Origin: Candidatus Vogelbacteria bacterium
Lineage (GTDB): Bacteria > Patescibacteria > Paceibacteria > UBA9973 > UBA12445
DNA: 26,415 bases
Assembly (NCBI GenBank): GCA_016201425.1
Contig: JACQCW010000016.1
Location: 1 to 26,415 of the forward strand
Reading direction: 5' to 3'
This document shows, in pieces, positions 23,250 through 26,415 of the stretch (its first letter is position 1; each line of letters opens with the position of its first letter). Made by a program: the position numbers and the translations under genes. The notes below the pieces were generated by a model, which saw nothing but the letters and a program-made list of their open reading frames with translations, did not search any database and was not told where the DNA came from.

Positions 23250-24680
23250 TTATTTCTTTGGCGTGAGAGTTGTTCCGTCAGGTGTATCGCTTACGATATA
23301 TCCAAGCCTTTCAAGCGTGTCACGTAGATCGTCCGATTTTTTCCAGTCTTTTGCCCGTCTGGCCTCGTTTCTTTGGTCGAGCAACTGAGAGAGCTCTTTT
23401 GTGCGGGGAATGTCTTCCATCTGTCTTCCAAAATCTTCTATTTTTTCATTTAATTGAAGTCCTAGAATTTCATCGAATTTTAGGATTGTTGCCAGTGTTT
23501 TTGCTCCGTCCCTGTTGACTCTCAACATGTCCCAGACCACCGCCAAAGCCCTAGGCATGTTTAGGTCATCGTTAATTGTCTCCGTAAATTTGTCATTCCA
23601 GCCGTCATTTATTTTTCCTTCCTTGTAGAGTTTTATTGCCGCGTTGTAAAATGGATATAGGGTCACGATCAACTTACTGTATGAATTACTTGCTTGCTTG
23701 AGCGATTCCCAACTAAAGTTTAAGGGTTGTCTGTAGTGGGCGGTGTATGTGAGGTATCGAAATACAATTGGATCATATCCGTGAGTAATAATTTCCTCAA
23801 TTCTATACGTATTGCCAAGAGATTTTCCCATCTTTCCACCATCAACCATAAGAAAGCCGCCATGGACCCAGTAGTTTACAGTTTTATTTCCGTACACAGC
23901 TTCGTTCTGAGCAATTTCATTTGTGTGATGAACCGGTATAAGATCAATTGCTCCGGCATGAATATCAAATGGTTCACCAAGGTATTTAATACTCATCGCT
24001 GAACATTCTACATGCCAACCAGGAAAGCCGATACCCCACGGCGAGCTCCACTCCATGTGCCTTTTTTCGTCTTTAGGAGAAAACTTCCAAAGGGCAAAAT
24101 CTGTGATACTTTTTTTCTCTTGGTTTATCTCAACCCTCGCTCCTACTTTAAGTCCTTCGATATCTAGTTTCGCAAGCTCGTCGTAGTTGGACTGCTTACT
24201 TGTGTCAAAATAAATTCCATCAGATGTTTTATAAGTAAAGCCCTTTTTCTCAAGTTCGACGATCATGTCGAGCTGCTCTTTGATATGGTCTGTCGCCCTG
24301 CACCAGATATCAGGATTCTTAATATTCAGGAGTTTGCACTCCCCTTTATAGTTTTCGGTAAAGAAATCTGCAACTTCTCTAGCTGTCTTGCCTTCTCTTC
24401 TTGCCCCTTTTTCCAGCTTATCTTCTCCCTCGTCATTGTCGCCGACAAGGTGTCCAACGTCTGTAATGTTCTGGACGTATGTAACTTTGTAGTTATTGTA
24501 AGTAAAAACTCGGTTGATCAGATCTCCCATGATGTAAGTTCGGTAATTGCCGATTGTCGCATAATCATAAACAGTCGGTCCACAAAGATATAGTCCGACA
24601 TGACCCTTGTTAATTGCAATAAACTCTTCCTTTTTTCTGGAAAGGGTATTGTATAAGAAAATTTTCTTTTCTATATCCAT
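23250..24680 (-). CDS. cysS: Cysteinyl-tRNA synthetase with variant HIGH and KMSKS motifs
   Basis: A 476-residue class I enzyme that charges tRNA-Cys. I chose ATG 24680 (MDIEKKIFLYNTLSRKKEEF); an in-frame upstream start at 24746 would lie inside corA and add 22 non-homologous residues. Zinc ligands are all present: C33 (LYLCGPTVYDY), C226 (GWHVECSAMS), H251 and E255 (HHTNEIAQNEA). The HIGH signature reads T42-I-G-N45 instead of HIGH/HIGN, and KMSKS reads KMGKS (283-287). The rest of the fold and the C-terminal domain are full length, so the enzyme is probably active. The gene overlaps corA by 10 bases and probably shares its transcript. Confidence 0.93.
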   Translation of the reverse strand: MDIEKKIFLYNTLSRKKEEFIAINKGHVGLYLCGPTVYDYATIGNYRTYIMGDLINRVFTYNNYKVTYVQNITDVGHLVGDNDEGEDKLEKGARREGKTAREVADFFTENYKGECKLLNIKNPDIWCRATDHIKEQLDMIVELEKKGFTYKTSDGIYFDTSKQSNYDELAKLDIEGLKVGARVEINQEKKSITDFALWKFSPKDEKRHMEWSSPWGIGFPGWHVECSAMSIKYLGEPFDIHAGAIDLIPVHHTNEIAQNEAVYGNKTVNYWVHGGFLMVDGGKMGKSLGNTYRIEEIITHGYDPIVFRYLTYTAHYRQPLNFSWESLKQASNSYSKLIVTLYPFYNAAIKLYKEGKINDGWNDKFTETINDDLNMPRALAVVWDMLRVNRDGAKTLATILKFDEILGLQLNEKIEDFGRQMEDIPRTKELSQLLDQRNEARRAKDWKKSDDLRDTLERLGYIVSDTPDGTTLTPKK

Positions 24681-25585
24681 CGCTTGTATTTGAAGAGGGT
24701 CAGAATTATAAGAGTCGTCGCGCCCATGATTGACAAAACAACCCAAAATTGATTTTGGCTTCCGGCCAATGGATTACTGGCGGTATTCATGTCTAGAATC
24801 CCAACCATCAATGTAAGAGGAAAGGTGAGGAAAGACATGATTGTGAGGTTTTTCATAATACTGTTAGTTTTGGCCGAAAATAGAGAATCGTTTGTGCTGC
24901 GTAGGTCGAGGAGTACTTCTCTGTTGCTTTCAAGCATTGACCAAACTCTTTTGTATTCACCGAGGATAATTTCGGTAAAATGATTAAATTTTGAACCTAA
25001 AAGTTTTTCTTCTGCGATATCAAAAGAGTCGAGAATCTCATGGTGCATTTTGAGTGGGCGTTTGAAATCAATTAGGGCCTTGTTAATGTTGGAGAGAGCT
25101 TGCACCATTTTGAGTTCGTTACCGATAAAAATTTCTCTCTCTGCCTGCGCCAAATCACGATACACGTGGTCAAGCTCATGTTCAAGATTTTCGTAGAGCT
25201 TCTTCATAATATGATAAAAGATGTAGCCCGAGTTGTCGGTGTCCTCACCCTTGTCCAAGATGGCCTTTGTTTCAAGAGACTTTGAAAGATCAAAAAAAAC
25301 ATCGATAGGTTCGTAATGAGAGGTGATGATAAAGTTTCTACCGAGAATAAAATCAATCTCTTGCGCAACGTCTCTATTACCACCGTGTTTATATTTTGGA
25401 AAATGCAAAATGAGATACATATAGTTTGCATATCGATCAACCTTCGTTCGTTCGCTGGGTTTCAGTAGTTCTCCGACGAGCACCGGATTGAGTTTAAACT
25501 CTTCCGAAATTTGATGTACCTCTTCCTCACTTGGTAATTCGAGATCTATCCAATCGACTGTTTTATATTTGTGTCTACTTATCAT
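24671..25585 (-). CDS. corA: CorA-family divalent cation transporter with a variant GMN motif
   Basis: A 304-residue protein with an alpha/beta cytoplasmic N-domain (to about 105), a long helical stalk (about 120-245) and two C-terminal transmembrane helices (about 247-264 and 280-299), the CorA pentameric magnesium-channel plan. The signature after the first helix, normally YGMN, is L-D265-M-N267 here, and the following loop is TASNPLAGSQNQF. The basic tail KYKRWI matches the family. Substrate preference (magnesium or another divalent ion) is uncertain because of the changed motif. The gene is probably leaderless behind an extended -10 box. Its stop overlaps the cysS start. Confidence 0.85.
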   Translation of the reverse strand: MISRHKYKTVDWIDLELPSEEEVHQISEEFKLNPVLVGELLKPSERTKVDRYANYMYLILHFPKYKHGGNRDVAQEIDFILGRNFIITSHYEPIDVFFDLSKSLETKAILDKGEDTDNSGYIFYHIMKKLYENLEHELDHVYRDLAQAEREIFIGNELKMVQALSNINKALIDFKRPLKMHHEILDSFDIAEEKLLGSKFNHFTEIILGEYKRVWSMLESNREVLLDLRSTNDSLFSAKTNSIMKNLTIMSFLTFPLTLMVGILDMNTASNPLAGSQNQFWVVLSIMGATTLIILTLFKYKRWI

Positions 25586-25592
25586 GCCTTTG

Positions 25593-25601
25593 ATTATATC
25601 A
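25593..25601 (-). promoter_or_regulatory. Extended -10 promoter of corA-cysS
   Basis: On the minus strand TGATATAAT is a perfect TATAAT with a TGn element. It ends seven bases before the ATG at 25585, implying a leaderless transcript. The -35 region is weak. Confidence 0.65.
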
Positions 25602-25641
25602 TCTAACTTTTATTCAGTATAGTTTCGATTGCGCGAAATGC

Positions 25642-25670
25642 TTGACATTATTTGTCGATAATGCTATATT
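25642..25670 (+). promoter_or_regulatory. Strong promoter of the orphan gene at 25729
   Basis: A consensus TTGACA (25642-25647), a 17-base spacer and TATATT (25665-25670) preceded by TGc. This is the closest match to consensus in the window. The leader would be about 52 bases. Confidence 0.8.
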
Positions 25671-25728
25671 GTTCAGTCGAAACTAGTACCTTCCTAAATT
25701 GCCCTCTGGGCAGAAAGCGAGGTCTACC

Positions 25729-26217
25729 ATGGCTATCAAGCCGAATGGGTTCCAGTTTTCTTCTGGTCCGATCGACCAGGACGGTGGAACTATTCAGGGT
25801 GGAGTCTGCGCGACAGAGGAAGAGGCCCGTCAGAGTCTTAAGGAGGCTTGCGAGGAGTTTGTTCGCAACGTCACCAAGGAGACCACGATGGTGTACGCCT
25901 ATGGCGAGGGTGAGAACCAGCACGTGACACGTGTATCGGTTCCCGAACCGCCAGAGGGGTATAGGGCCGTTGTCTCTCAGGGCATGGATCATAATGAGGG
26001 TGAGTATGAGGAATTCTTCGCGGTTCCTCTAGGCACAACCATTATGCCACGCCAGAACGGAGAATGGCTCAACCATCTGCACTTTAAATTGCAGGGCGAG
26101 ATTCTCTGGATTAGCTGGTGGGATGTGATGGACGTGGTGCTTCCGAAGGGCACGCTTGAGTTCAATACTGAAGATGGATGGATTCCGCTTCAGGATTGGC
26201 GCAGGCAGAAGTCCTGA
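25729..26217 (+). CDS. Unrecognised 162-residue protein
   Basis: I chose ATG 25729 (MAIKPNGFQFSSGPIDQDGG) because a GAGG lies upstream at the usual distance; an in-frame start at 25699 is less likely. The N-terminal part contains an acidic helix (TEEEARQSLKEACEEFVRNV). The rest is strand-rich with many aromatic residues, including EILWISWWDVMDVVLPKGTLEF near the end. It has no signal peptide or membrane helix, and I recognise no family. Two 60-base lines counted at 53% and 58% G+C, well above the usual 40% here, which hints at strong codon selection or transfer. The strong promoter and terminator mark a well-expressed single-gene unit. Confidence 0.75.
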   Translation: MAIKPNGFQFSSGPIDQDGGTIQGGVCATEEEARQSLKEACEEFVRNVTKETTMVYAYGEGENQHVTRVSVPEPPEGYRAVVSQGMDHNEGEYEEFFAVPLGTTIMPRQNGEWLNHLHFKLQGEILWISWWDVMDVVLPKGTLEFNTEDGWIPLQDWRRQKS

Positions 26218-26236
26218 GGAAGGTTGTAGTATTTGG

Positions 26237-26270
26237 CCGCTGTGTCGTAAGGCATGGCGGTTTTTTCTTT
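26237..26270 (+). terminator. Intrinsic terminator of the orphan gene
   Basis: CCGCTGTG (26237-26244) pairs with CATGGCGG (26253-26260), eight pairs including two G-T. It has an eight-base loop and six T residues after it. Confidence 0.8.
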
Positions 26271-26310
26271 ACCCAGTATATTCCAATCCCTAAATTACAC
26301 CCAAATCATA

Positions 26311-26415
26311 TCACATCTTTCTATTAATTTCTTTGAATAATTGTTGCCGCGCTTCGAAGACTTTCTCGGCTGACTCCATGTGAGTCAGCTTTTTTGTTTC
26401 TCTGATCAGCGATTC
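26311..26415 (-). CDS. C-terminal end of an unidentified protein (cut by the window edge)
   Basis: An open frame enters from the right edge on the minus strand and ends at TGA 26313-26311, giving 34 residues that end FKEINRKM. The piece is highly charged and helical. Its MESAEKVFEARQQLFKEINR segment is loosely like the UVR helical hairpin found at the ends of UvrB/UvrC-type proteins, but it is too short to name. It converges with the orphan gene at 25729, with that gene's terminator between them. Confidence 0.5.
   Translation of the reverse strand, partial: ESLIRETKKLTHMESAEKVFEARQQLFKEINRKM

Noticed and set aside
25648..25992. A 114-codon antisense frame opposite the orphan gene at 25729
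   Set aside because: It runs through the strong promoter of that gene and the G+C-rich coding sequence readily produces open antisense frames.
26369..26395. GCTGACTC-CATGT-GAGTCAGC hairpin followed by six T residues, like a plus-strand terminator
   Set aside because: It lies inside the partial minus-strand reading frame at the right edge and follows another terminator with no plus-strand gene between, so it is probably coincidence within coding sequence.

Overview
The window looks like a chromosomal stretch from a small-genome bacterium of the Candidate Phyla Radiation (Patescibacteria, probably Parcubacteria-like). This is an inference from gene content and style. The genes are packed tightly and many overlap by 1-20 bases. 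MurF lacks its N-terminal domain, ProRS is a short form, MreD and FtsL are tiny, and several housekeeping genes start where transcription should start (leaderless mRNAs). Base composition is about 40% G+C in most genes, with two richer orphan genes. I saw no tRNA, rRNA, insertion sequence, CRISPR array or prophage gene.

Layout. (1) 1-893: the start of a minus-strand gene at the left edge, then a divergent sugar-nucleotidyltransferase. (2) 937-6979: one tightly coupled run, proS-mreB-mreC-mreD-like-mrdA-femX-like, i.e. the lateral cell-wall elongation machinery behind a tRNA synthetase. (3) 7065-8175: four small unrecognised proteins, each with a strong Shine-Dalgarno (SD) sequence, closed by a strong terminator. 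(4) 8295-10457: a nucleoside-salvage operon of cytidine deaminase, uridine-phosphorylase-like protein and a divergent PgeF/YfiH-like protein. (5) 10539-12505: greA and lysS. (6) 12641-17490: a shortened division and cell-wall (dcw) cluster, mraZ-rsmH-ftsL-ftsI-murF-DUF167, with likely MraZ boxes at its promoter. (7) 17514-18490: two divergent orphan genes, one very basic. (8) 18584-23247: grpE-dnaK-dnaJ and a phospholipase-D-type synthase. (9) 23250-25585, minus strand: corA-cysS. (10) 25729-26217: a strongly promoted orphan, then the end of a minus-strand gene at the right edge.

How the genes fit together. MreB, MreC, MreD and PBP2 run side-wall synthesis, and the FemX-like enzyme probably adds cross-bridge residues. 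FtsL, FtsI and MurF supply septal synthesis and precursor. The nucleoside operon fits an organism that scavenges nucleosides. GrpE, DnaK and DnaJ form a complete chaperone cycle. No gene here is an obviously new multi-gene system. The best candidates for undescribed biology are the four-gene small-protein operon (7065-8175), a cytidine deaminase with an extra His/Cys insertion, the PgeF-like enzyme lacking one metal-ligand His, a CysRS with an altered HIGH motif, and the two contrasting modes of translation start.
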